From Neobacillus cucumis (GTDB lineage: Bacteria; Bacillota; Bacilli; Bacillales; Cytobacillaceae): a stretch of 64,000 nt of DNA. Positions 45,980-55,146 of the stretch are shown piece by piece. The notes beneath the pieces were generated by a model. That model was not told where the DNA came from and searched no databases. It saw only the letters and a list, made by a program, of their open reading frames with translations. A program made the translations under genes and the position numbers. The DNA is taken from positions 310,001 through 374,000 of the forward strand of contig NZ_JAFBEX010000002.1 in assembly GCF_016908975.1 (NCBI RefSeq), read 5' to 3'. Every line of letters starts with the position of its first letter. The first letter of the stretch is position 1.

Positions 45980-46903
45980 ATGGAAAACACCAAAGTTATA
46001 AACGTGGAAAACATCAAAAAGATCCAAAAGATTAAACCATTGAGGTCCACGAAGATAAACGGACTTCCGTGGATTCTTCCAGCATTTGCTTTTGTTGTAG
46101 GGCTTATATATTATTCAATTTTTTATACATTCAATTTGTCAACTCTAGATTGGAATGGGCTTGATCCAATTCAGGAAAAAGCGGGGATAAGTAATTATAC
46201 TGAGGCATTTTCCGACTGGGTTTTTTGGAAAGCTATAAAAAACACAATTGTTTTTTTCATTAGTACATTTTTAATTCAAAACTTTTTAGGTTTTATACTT
46301 GCCGCAATTTTGCATACAAAAGTAAAGCTTGCGACATTGCACAAGTGCTTGATTTTTATACCAACAATCTTAGCACCTGCAACTATGGCGCCAGTGTTTA
46401 GATTGCTGTTCTCGCCTCAGGGAATGCTGCAAAATATATTTGACACACTTCATTTAGGCATAACTGTTGATTGGTTGGCAAAACCAAATTCGGCACTTTT
46501 CGTTCTCATGGTTGTTGCGATTTGGCAGTTCACAGGAATGAGTTTCATTCTATATTATGCGGCAATGAGCCAAATAGATAAAGAAATGCTTGAGGCGGCG
46601 CGCCTAGATGGAGCAGGAAACTTTAGAACTTTATTTAGCATGGTATTGCCAAACTGCAAAGGCACGACAGTTTCTCTTGGAATGCTTGGAATCATAGGTG
46701 CTTTGAAAACATTTGATATTCCTTATCTGATTACAACCGGTGGGCCAAATCACGCAACAGAATTTTTAGGCACATATATTTATACACAGGGAATAACGAA
46801 ATCTAATCTTGGCTATGCAGCTGCCATATCAGTAATGCTCCTTATACTCGCAATCTGCGGTGCAATACTTGTTAATAGGGGTAATAAAGGAGATGAGAGA
46901 TAA
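45980..46903 (+). CDS. ABC sugar transporter permease (MalF-like)
   Basis: 307 residues from the ATG after TTGAGGAGACATATAAAC. Six helices (LPWILPAFAFVVGLIYYSIFY first; the last ends LLILAICGAILVNRG). The EAA loop reads EAARLDGAGNFRTLFSMVLP near 210, where the shared ATPase docks. It is the first of two CUT1 permeases, four bases from overlapping the next. Confidence 0.9.
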   Translation: MENTKVINVENIKKIQKIKPLRSTKINGLPWILPAFAFVVGLIYYSIFYTFNLSTLDWNGLDPIQEKAGISNYTEAFSDWVFWKAIKNTIVFFISTFLIQNFLGFILAAILHTKVKLATLHKCLIFIPTILAPATMAPVFRLLFSPQGMLQNIFDTLHLGITVDWLAKPNSALFVLMVVAIWQFTGMSFILYYAAMSQIDKEMLEAARLDGAGNFRTLFSMVLPNCKGTTVSLGMLGIIGALKTFDIPYLITTGGPNHATEFLGTYIYTQGITKSNLGYAAAISVMLLILAICGAILVNRGNKGDER

Positions 46904-46904
46904 A

Positions 46905-47693
46905 ATGTTTGAAATTAGAAGTTTAAAAAGTAAAGTCATTTTGCAAATCATTCTACTAATACTAACGATCCCATATGTGATTCCACTTGTTCAAATGTTC
47001 CTTGGCTCTCTCGGTGGAACAGGTTTTTTAAATTATAAGGCGGTTTGGGACACAGGTGTAGTTCCAATCTTTTTTAGAAATTCACTCATCATATCAGCTG
47101 GCGTAATTTTATTGGTTTATATATTCAGTATGACAGCTGGCTTTGGGTTTGCAAAATTACACATATTTGGAAAAGAAGTGTACTTTTGGTTGATTCTTGT
47201 TGCGTTAACTTTACCTGAAGTAATTTTGTTGTCTCCATTATTTGTAACATTCCAAAAGTTGCATTTATTTAACACCTTAGTGGCTGTAATTTTACCTACC
47301 GCAGCATTGCAACTGCCATTTACAATTCTACTTACTAGAAATTTTGTCAGTGGAATCCCGAATGAGTTAATGGAGGCAGCAAGAATTGACGGTGCGAGTG
47401 TTTTTTCGATGTTTTGGCATGTCATCCTTCCGCTTACAAAGCCAATTGCATCATCAATTATTGTTTTGACACTCATCAACTCATGGAACACATATCTCCT
47501 GCCACTTTTGTTCTTACAAAGCCCAGATATGCAGACGGTAACGCTGCTTCCACAATACTTCCAAGGTGAGTTTACAAATGACCAGACGAAGATATTAGCA
47601 GCAGCTGTGCTCACTGCAATTCCTGAGATTATTGTTTATTTGTTCATGCAGAAGAATTTTGAAAACGGCATGAGTGCTGGTGCTCTAAAATAA
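46905..47693 (+). CDS. ABC sugar transporter permease (MalG-like)
   Basis: 262 residues from the ATG one base past the preceding stop; an ATG four codons upstream overlaps MalF's end. EAA loop ELMEAARIDGASVFSMFWHVILP near 160, typical of MalG-type subunits. The ATP-binding subunit must be encoded elsewhere, as with the shared MsmX ATPase of bacilli. Confidence 0.9.
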   Translation: MFEIRSLKSKVILQIILLILTIPYVIPLVQMFLGSLGGTGFLNYKAVWDTGVVPIFFRNSLIISAGVILLVYIFSMTAGFGFAKLHIFGKEVYFWLILVALTLPEVILLSPLFVTFQKLHLFNTLVAVILPTAALQLPFTILLTRNFVSGIPNELMEAARIDGASVFSMFWHVILPLTKPIASSIIVLTLINSWNTYLLPLLFLQSPDMQTVTLLPQYFQGEFTNDQTKILAAAVLTAIPEIIVYLFMQKNFENGMSAGALK

Positions 47694-47735
47694 TCGAAAC
47701 AAGAGCAGAATCATAGTGAAAAGAAGGAGATAATT

Positions 47736-48101
47736 ATGCCGTTGATTCAAGTTGACTTAAAAAGGTCAGTGTTTGAGGATAAAGGAAAAGAAATATCAAA
47801 TGCCATTCATAATTCGCTGGTTGCAGGTCTAGGTATGGATACAACCGATCTTTTCCACGTGTTTAGACCGCATGATGAAGGGGAGATTATTTTTTCGCCA
47901 ACTTATGACAATCGCGAAAGGCACGATTTGATAATCATTAGAATTACAATGGTTAATATGTTTTCACTTGAGCAAAAGAAAAAAACATATAAAGAACTAA
48001 CAAAGAGGCTTGTTGATATTGGAATCAGGCGCGATGATATTTTAGTTTGTGTTGTTGAAAATAGTGCTGAAAATTGGTCGCTTGGCGAAAGAGAAGTTTG
48101 A
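47736..48101 (+). CDS. Tautomerase-superfamily protein
   Basis: 121 residues with SD AAGGAGA. The first residues are Met-Pro-Leu-Ile, so Pro becomes the N-terminal base after Met removal, the hallmark of 4-oxalocrotonate tautomerase-like enzymes. QVDLKRSVFEDKGKEISNAI then LVAGLGMDTTDLFHVF and DLIIIRITMV fit the longer tautomerase_3 type. It probably interconverts an enol and a keto form made by its neighbours. Last gene of the first operon half; an unrelated transposase scrap (minus strand) separates it from the dehydrogenase gene. Confidence 0.82.
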   Translation: MPLIQVDLKRSVFEDKGKEISNAIHNSLVAGLGMDTTDLFHVFRPHDEGEIIFSPTYDNRERHDLIIIRITMVNMFSLEQKKKTYKELTKRLVDIGIRRDDILVCVVENSAENWSLGEREV

Positions 48102-48176
48102 TTAAATTAAGTAAAAGAAATAGGTAATTTGATGGCTTTTTCAACAACAACCCTTAATTTATACGTAAAGGTCATC

Positions 48177-48452
48177 TTAGGACAGACAAATTTTAATGCC
48201 ACAGCGTAAATGCGAAGTATTACCCTCTGGTTTCATGTAGAGCTTCAAATCATGTGGATAACTGGGAATACCATCAGCGTTTAAAGTATAGTTGGAGTTC
48301 TCGAGATGAGAACGGGAATTAAGTGGTATATAGGCTTTTTGAAAATACAGGTCGTGAAATAAAGATGTATAAATTTTCACTGTATCAAACGCAGAATCAC
48401 CGAGAAAGGTTTCTGGATTAATCAGAGGATGTTTTGCAAAGACCTTATAGGT
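48177..48452 (-). pseudogene. DDE transposase fragment
   Basis: Minus strand reads FKTYKVFAKHPLINPETF, LGDSAFDTVKIYTSLFHDL, then KAYIPLNSRSHLENSNY and PSYPHDLKLYMKPEGN. The GDSAFD block with downstream CxHD-like motif is typical of IS1182/IS4-type DDE transposases; family not resolved. No start; dead. It lies between two genes of the catabolic cluster in opposite orientation. Confidence 0.7.
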
Positions 48453-48498
48453 TTTGAATAGCGAAGAAAAACCATGTTTACAGAAGGGATTTTGTAAA

Positions 48499-49587
48499 AT
48501 GATAGAAAATGTAAAAAAAGAATTTCTGCTGGGTAGGTCTTATCCTGTTCAACTAGATGAAAAAATGCCTAATACGCATAAATGGGGTATCCTTGGTTCT
48601 GGCTGGATTGCAAGTTGTTTTTCCACACAGGTGATCAAAGCCGGTGGAAACATCGCTGCTGTTGGTTCCCGTGACTTAAAAAAGGCACATGCATTTCAAA
48701 GTGAGTTTCCGTCAATAAAAAAAGCGTATGGTTCTTACGAAGAGCTAATAAAAGATCCTGACATTGATGTGATTTATGTTGCAACTCCACATGCACAGCA
48801 TCATGAGTGGGCGATGAAGTGCTTGCAACACAATAAGCCTATTTTAGTTGAGAAGGCATTTACACAAAATTATAAGCAGGCGAAAGAAATTTTTGATTTA
48901 GCAAAAGAGAAAAATCTATTTGTTATGGAGGCGTATTGGACACGATTTCTGCCACATATCATCAAGGTAAAAGAGTTAATTGATAGGGGCGAAATAGGGG
49001 ACATTGTACAGATAATTGCTGACCATGGGGTTTGCTTTCCTTTTGACCCTAAACATCGCTTATATGCACCTGAGCTTGCAGGCGGAGCTCTTTTAGACTT
49101 GGGAGTATATCCAATTTCATTCGTGCAGTTTTTGCTTGGAAACCCAACGAGAATAATCGCAGCTGGCTCTGCAACGCCAACAGGTGTAGACTCAAATGAT
49201 GCTGCCATTTTTGAATATGAAAATGGTAAAGGTGCACTTGCGATGTTAGCCTTTGGCTCACTTGCGTCATCTCCTATCACCGCTGCAATCTGCGGAACAA
49301 AAGGGAGAATAGAAATACAAAGACAATTTTACAGGCCGTCAGACTTCACTGTTTTTTATAATGACGGTTCAACATTTGAGTATGTTTCAAAAACGCATGA
49401 AAATCATGAAGGTGGTCGCGACGGGCTTTTTGGCATGCACTTTGAAGCTGCTGAGGTGCAAAGGTGTCTTTTAGAAGGCAAGGTTGAATCTTCAGTTATA
49501 CCTTGGGAAGATACATTATCTGTGATGAAAATAATGGATGAAATTAGACGACAACTTGATTTTAAATATGAGGGAGAAACATTATAA
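48499..49587 (+). CDS. Gfo/Idh/MocA-family oxidoreductase
   Basis: 362 residues from the ATG after AGAAGGGAT; an ATG at 48454 lies in IS-derived sequence. The Rossmann motif GILGSGWIASCF begins near 40, so there is a 35-residue N-terminal extension relative to most relatives. PHAQHHEWAMKCL, EKAFTQNYKQA (the EKP-like catalytic Lys), EAYWTRFLPHIIKVKEL and LLDLGVYPISFVQFLLG near 215 resemble the dihydrodiol/glucose-fructose type. It probably oxidises a ring hydroxyl with NAD(P). Another start at MPNTHKWGIL is possible but has no SD. Confidence 0.85.
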   Translation: MIENVKKEFLLGRSYPVQLDEKMPNTHKWGILGSGWIASCFSTQVIKAGGNIAAVGSRDLKKAHAFQSEFPSIKKAYGSYEELIKDPDIDVIYVATPHAQHHEWAMKCLQHNKPILVEKAFTQNYKQAKEIFDLAKEKNLFVMEAYWTRFLPHIIKVKELIDRGEIGDIVQIIADHGVCFPFDPKHRLYAPELAGGALLDLGVYPISFVQFLLGNPTRIIAAGSATPTGVDSNDAAIFEYENGKGALAMLAFGSLASSPITAAICGTKGRIEIQRQFYRPSDFTVFYNDGSTFEYVSKTHENHEGGRDGLFGMHFEAAEVQRCLLEGKVESSVIPWEDTLSVMKIMDEIRRQLDFKYEGETL

Positions 49588-49863
49588 AAATCATAAATCC
49601 AGTTCTTTCGGGTTTTCATGGTGACCTGTCAATGATTAGGGTAGCCGACACTTAGCAGTTGTTGTTAATCAGCCACTGTTTGAAAGATGATTCTTAAACT
49701 GGTTTTTATACTGATTTAAGCTGAGAAGAGCAGTCTACGACTCACCTCACCGTGCTTAGTAGTATATCTTCACCTCAAATATAATAACTAAATGGCGAAA
49801 ACCGCACACCATTTTTTCATTACTATTTGCACTGCAGGCGGTAGCGGCGGAATGGAGGTTTTT

Positions 49864-50607
49864 ATGAGTAAATTATTGGATAAAGAATTGTGTGTTGTCA
49901 CGGGTGCGGGGAATGGAATTGGCAGAGCAATCGCAGAACGTTTCATAAGGGAAGGTGCCGATTTGATTGTGGCAACGAGAAATGTTGAAACCGCAAAAAA
50001 AATATATGAGGGAAACAGTCAGGTTGTTGACATTCTAAAGGTTGACGCGACAGATGTAAAGGATTTGGAAAAAATAGCAGAATCCGTTAAAAGGACAGGG
50101 CGTAAATTAAAGGCGGTGATACCAGTTGTTGGTAACGGGCCACAAAACCCGATTCTAGAAATAACACCTGAGGAGTTTCATTTGACAATGAACCTTAATG
50201 TTTTTTCAGCTTTTTTCACGGTTCAGAAGTTAATTCCTTTTATGTCTAATAAATCTTCAATTGTTCTCATATCATCAATTGCAGGTTTTCAGGGTGGGAA
50301 AAACGCCATTGTCTATAATGCGGCGAAAGCAGCGGTCAGGTCTATGGCACGTTCGTTCACAGGAGAGCTTGCGGAAAAGGGCATTAGAGCAAATGCTATA
50401 AGCCCTGGTCCAACGGAAACACAGGCGTTTACAGATTTTGTGCGCGGCGATGACGAACGACGAAACAATATAGTTTCGCAACTTCCAATAGGGCATATTG
50501 GAAAGCCTAGCGAGATTGCGGCGGTTGCATTGTTCTTAGCGTCCGACGAATCTTCTTATGTGACAGGTGCTGAAATTATTGCTGACGGCGGTTTCACCAA
50601 TAGATAA
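49864..50607 (+). CDS. SDR-family dehydrogenase
   Basis: 247 residues from the ATG directly after GGAGGTTTTT; an upstream ATG at 49792 lacks an SD. Classical SDR: TGAGNGIGRAIAERF near 12 (cofactor loop), NVFSAFFTV, the Ser in LISSIAGFQ near 138, VYNAAKAAVRS with Tyr near 150 and Lys near 154, then ISPGPTETQAF. An NAD(P)-dependent alcohol dehydrogenase or keto-reductase on the pathway intermediate. The next gene begins 40 bases after it. Confidence 0.9.
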   Translation: MSKLLDKELCVVTGAGNGIGRAIAERFIREGADLIVATRNVETAKKIYEGNSQVVDILKVDATDVKDLEKIAESVKRTGRKLKAVIPVVGNGPQNPILEITPEEFHLTMNLNVFSAFFTVQKLIPFMSNKSSIVLISSIAGFQGGKNAIVYNAAKAAVRSMARSFTGELAEKGIRANAISPGPTETQAFTDFVRGDDERRNNIVSQLPIGHIGKPSEIAAVALFLASDESSYVTGAEIIADGGFTNR

Positions 50608-50647
50608 ACAAATAGTGATTAATAGAAAATATAAGGGAGAGAAAAAA

Positions 50648-51109
50648 ATGGCATTATCATCAACGAATATAGTTAAGGTTATTGTCGTAACAGACGATTT
50701 AGAAAAAACAGTTTCTGCATATAAAACTTTGCTGGGCACAGGGAAAGAGCCTGCAGAGCAGAACACAGAGCATAAAGAGGTAAGAACACCTTTTATGAAG
50801 TATAAAGGTGCCGACATCACTGATACCCCAATGAAGGTAGAGAGTGTTTTTAGCGATAATTTCTGGTTTGAAATTATCCAGCCTCTAGGAAATAATGACC
50901 CATGGGCAGATTGGTTAAAAGAACATGGCACGTCAATTTGCTCAATTTGTTTGTTGTCAGATGGACCTTTAGAAGATGACGAAGAAACTATGAAAAATAA
51001 AGGGTTTGAATCACTTTTTAAACAGGAAAAGGGCTATGAGGCGTATGAATATTTTGACACATCAAAAGCGCTTGGGGTCTTAGTTGAGGTGAAAGAGCAG
51101 TATAAGTAA
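50648..51109 (+). CDS. Divergent VOC-family protein
   Basis: 153 residues from the ATG after AGGGAGAG. IVKVIVVTDDLEKTVSAYKTL near 8 and DNFWFEIIQPLGNNDPWADWL near 70 follow the layout of the two upstream VOC copies, so the three are probably paralogues, but the His of the IHHVAF motif is replaced (SICSICLLSD) and one ligand is lost. It may have a different or no catalytic metal. Last gene of the cluster; a strong terminator follows. Confidence 0.75.
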   Translation: MALSSTNIVKVIVVTDDLEKTVSAYKTLLGTGKEPAEQNTEHKEVRTPFMKYKGADITDTPMKVESVFSDNFWFEIIQPLGNNDPWADWLKEHGTSICSICLLSDGPLEDDEETMKNKGFESLFKQEKGYEAYEYFDTSKALGVLVEVKEQYK

Positions 51110-51116
51110 TGAAAGT

Positions 51117-51145
51117 GGTGGCGAATTCGTTCGTCACCTCTTTTG
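51117..51145 (+). terminator. Terminator of the catabolic cluster
   Basis: GGTGGCGAA, loop TTCG, TTCGTCACC (one G-T pair), then TCTTTTG. Ends the SDR-VOC operon. Confidence 0.75.
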
Positions 51146-51379
51146 TGCATATAAGCTAAAAATTGCAATTACTAAATATTACTATCTGTAAGAACTTCTT
51201 CCCCTTGTCCGATAATAATGAGATTTCACTTAAACCATCCTGAAAAAAAGTAATGTTAAAAGGGTATTTTTGGCAATGCAAAACTAAACCCTATAAGATC
51301 CATTTTAAAAAAAGATCTGGGTATTCGATTTTAACTATATTTTTCTGCTCATAATCACACGATAGCTTCAGCTGTTACC

Positions 51380-52141
51380 TTACAACCAAGAGTCTCTAAT
51401 CCGTTTGATAGATTGCTTGATCACGATTTCTTTCTTTCGTTGGTCAAAGTAATCTGCACCCAACTCAATATACGGTACTCTTCTGTTTAACATGTGATAT
51501 GCAATTGTTAATATGGTATGTCCAACCGCAACTGCTGCGCGTTTTTTACCAACTCTTGCCGCCAAACGTTGGTATTGGGAAGATAGGTAGGTGTTTTTTG
51601 TCCTGGCTGCCGAATGTGCTGCTTCAACAAGTGCGGCTCGCAATTTTTTATTGCCTTTTCTCGTTTTTCCGGACTTTTTTTGCCAGCACTTTCATTGTTA
51701 CCTGGAACCATACCAGCCCATGAATATAAATAAGAAGCCGAAGGAAACTGGTTTGAAATATCTATCCCAATTCCGATTTCAGCCAAAAGTTGTTCGGAGT
51801 GACTACTGCCAATTCCAGGGATAAAATCAAGCAATTCAATATCTTTTTCATAAGGCTGCATGCGTTGCTGGACTTCTTCACTTAACAGATCAATCTGTTA
51901 AGTGAAGAAGTCAATGTGTGAAAGTTGGGTTTTTAACATCATCTTTTAATGGGGTCCTACGTATCCCACTAAAGCACGTTCTAAATCATCCTTTTTTTCA
52001 TCAAGCCCCTCTTAGCTAAGCTTGATAATGTTTGTGGATCATTTACACCGTTAATAAGCGCTTCAATCATTGCTCGACCTGAGACACCCATAATGTCAGT
52101 CGCAACTGAAGAAAGTTTAATATTAGCACCTTCTAGCACCT
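51380..52141 (-). pseudogene. IS110-family transposase, frameshifted
   Basis: Minus strand. The piece nearest 52141 reads EGANIKLSSVATDIMGVSG, AMIEALINGVNDPQTL and KKDDLERALVGYVGPH. After several lesions the C-terminal domain follows: LLDFIPGIGSSHSEQLLAEIG, SYLYSWAGMVPGNNESAGK, then LVEAAHSAARTKNTYLSS to the end at 51380. The IPGIG and SWAGMVPGNNESAGK blocks are diagnostic of IS110 (catalytic Ser region). The N-terminal RuvC-like DEDD part is missing. Confidence 0.85.
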
Positions 52142-52182
52142 TTTGGATTCAAATAAGCCACCTTCCTGGCTTGCAAGATTCC

Positions 52183-52366
52183 TTCTCGAATTGCTCTCGA
52201 TTTCGTGTTGCTTTCACAATTTTAGGAAAGAAGGAATTCAGCTTCATTTTGATCAATTCCCTGACTTGTACACGGGTTTGTGCTTCTTTGTGACGAGTTT
52301 CTTATATTATATTTGTATCCTTTTTTAGACACCGGGCCTAGAGATTCAAGTGGAAAGGTGGGCTTT
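52183..52366 (-). pseudogene. Tyrosine-recombinase fragment, copy A
   Basis: 184 bases about 85% identical to 63167-63356, part of the middle of an integrase on the minus strand. The frame is destroyed. Directly abuts the IS110 debris. Confidence 0.75.
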
Positions 52367-52867
52367 GTTATTGGAGAAAATATAGGTTATTTATGTTAAA
52401 CAAATCGAGAAAAATGTAGATAACGGAGTTCTTCACTGAGTTTTTACATTGTCTACCTTCGTATATACATACCAGGATTATATAACAGAAGAAAGTCGGA
52501 ATGATTGCGATTAATTGGGTAATATGTGGAAATAGTTCGGGAATTTGTACGGGGGAAATAGAGGATGGCATATCGTACAATACTTTACTTTTACGTATAT
52601 ACATCAACACCAAGCGCCTGGAGCGGGTGGTCTCTCCGAACTCGAGGAAGTTTTAAAATTGAGCATTGCAGTTACCAATCCAACAAAAGAACGCTAATTT
52701 AAAACTTAATTATACCGATAAAAATCATCAAAAAAATTTAATAGCTCATAAAATACACTCTAAAAACAAATTTTCCATATCGCAATAGAGCAAATCAAGA
52801 AGCAATGGGCAAGTTAACTATTGTTAGAAATCTTCTGGTCTTTAAATGAAAGGAGTAAAGGACTTGA
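52367..52867. other. Region before the pentose-phosphate genes
   Basis: No intact gene. A plus-strand scrap around 52600-52700 reads QAPGAGGLSELEEVLKLS and ends TNPTKER at a TAA, GC-richer than its surroundings; not recognised. A minus-strand open frame here looks like chance. Confidence 0.4.
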
Positions 52868-53541
<674 letters not shown>

Positions 53542-53612
53542 GTTGGAACATAACAAGGAAAAATTAATTAGATAGTCCACTTTTATGATTTTAAAAGATG
53601 GGAGAATGAAAC

Positions 53613-55124
53613 ATGGAATCAATGACCTTTGTGTTATTTGGAGCAACGGGCGATTTAGCTAAGCGCAAAATATACCCAGCTCTTTACAATCTCTTTATTG
53701 ATCAAAAGCTGCCTCAACCTATATCGATTATTGGACTTGGTAGAGGTAATTTATCACATCTTGACTATCAGGAAAAAGTAAAAGCATCAGTATTAGAGTT
53801 CTCGCGTCGATTAGAGCATGAAGCAAATCAAATGGGAGAGTTTCTAGATGCTTTTCGCTTCAGCACATTAGATGCAAATAAACCAGAGGATTATCAAAAA
53901 TTGATCCAGTTGGTAAAGGAAAGAGAAGAACAATTGCAATTGTCGAAGAATCGGATGTTTTACCTCTCGGTTGCGCCAGATTTTTTTGACATTATTGCTT
54001 TAAATATTAAAAATAGCGGGCTTGGTGAAACGAATGGCTGGAAACGATTGATTATTGAAAAACCATTCGGGCATGACCTACAATCAGCCCGCGAGCTGAA
54101 CCAAAAACTTAGCAAGGCATTTGATGAAGAGGAGATTTATCGAATTGACCATTACTTAGGGAAGCCAATGGTTCAAAACCTAGAAGCCCTAGAATTTGCG
54201 AACCCGGTTCTCCAGTCCATCTGGAATAAGGATCACATTGCTAATGTTCAAATAACAGCAAGTGAAACAGTTGGTGTGGAACAAAGAGCAGGGTATTATG
54301 ACCATTCAGGTGCCATTCGCGACATGGTGCAAAACCATATGTTACAAATGCTGATGATGACGGGTATGCATTTGCCCAAGAAGATTAACGCAACCGGAAT
54401 TCGAAACGAAAAACGTAAGGTAATGGAAGCCCTTCGCCCGTTAAAAAAGGAAGATGTACATTTCCATATTGTCCGTGGGCAATATGCTCCCGGTGAGATT
54501 AATGGTAATTCGGTATCAAGTTACCGAGAAGAGCCAGGTGTGAATCCTTCTTCTCAAACTGATACCTTTGTTGCTGCCCGTTTGTGGATTGATAATCCAT
54601 TTTGGAGTGGAGTGCCGTTTTATATACGGACTGGAAAGAGAATGAAAGAAAAGTCTACCCGTATCGTCATCGAATTTAAAAATACTTTAAAGCTTCTTTA
54701 TAACAAAGAACAAAAAATGGAACCTAATTTATTGATTATTGAAATCAGTCCAAATGAAAATGTCATTCTTAGATTGAATGGTAAAAATCCATTCAGCGGC
54801 AATATTGAACCTGTGAAAATTAATTTTTCCTGTGAAGATACCTTACGCGATGGGTCCGGAATACCTGAAGCTTATGAAAGACTAATCTATGATGCATTAA
54901 TTGGCGATTCGACATTCTTTGCCCATTGGAAAGAAGTTGAATTATCATGGGAGTGGGTTCAGCCTATACTCGACGCATTTAAAGAGGATCTGGTACCACT
55001 TCATAAATATCGTTCAGGCTCATTTGGGCCAGATGCCTCGGATTCCCTATTGACTGAAAATGGGTTCATATGGTGGTTGGATGAAAAAAATCAAGAAGAG
55101 AAACAGCCGGCACTTCAGAAATAA
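53613..55124 (+). CDS. zwf: Glucose-6-phosphate 1-dehydrogenase
   Basis: 503 residues, full length. [19 protein letters not shown] at the NADP site, EKPFGHDL near 150, [17 protein letters not shown] near 178 (the substrate Lys in DHYLGK), and [16 protein letters not shown] near 230 are present. SD GGGAGAA. It oxidises glucose 6-phosphate to 6-phosphogluconolactone. 22 bases before tkt, so one transcript. Confidence 0.95.
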   Translation: MESMTFVLFGATGDLAKRKIYPALYNLFIDQKLPQPISIIGLGRGNLSHLDYQEKVKASVLEFSRRLEHEANQMGEFLDAFRFSTLDANKPEDYQKLIQLVKEREEQLQLSKNRMFYLSVAPDFFDIIALNIKNSGLGETNGWKRLIIEKPFGHDLQSARELNQKLSKAFDEEEIYRIDHYLGKPMVQNLEALEFANPVLQSIWNKDHIANVQITASETVGVEQRAGYYDHSGAIRDMVQNHMLQMLMMTGMHLPKKINATGIRNEKRKVMEALRPLKKEDVHFHIVRGQYAPGEINGNSVSSYREEPGVNPSSQTDTFVAARLWIDNPFWSGVPFYIRTGKRMKEKSTRIVIEFKNTLKLLYNKEQKMEPNLLIIEISPNENVILRLNGKNPFSGNIEPVKINFSCEDTLRDGSGIPEAYERLIYDALIGDSTFFAHWKEVELSWEWVQPILDAFKEDLVPLHKYRSGSFGPDASDSLLTENGFIWWLDEKNQEEKQPALQK

Positions 55125-55146
55125 AAAATTCTTTGGAGGAAATCAC

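Noticed and set aside
42580..51109. Levoglucosan utilisation pathway
   Set aside because: That route uses two TIM-barrel isomerases with the Gfo/Idh dehydrogenase; here there is one, plus VOC, tautomerase and SDR genes. Related chemistry is possible, identity is not supported.
52368..52613. Minus-strand 81-codon open frame with a hydrophobic stretch
   Set aside because: No SD, AT-rich composition and no recognisable pattern; looks like a chance frame.
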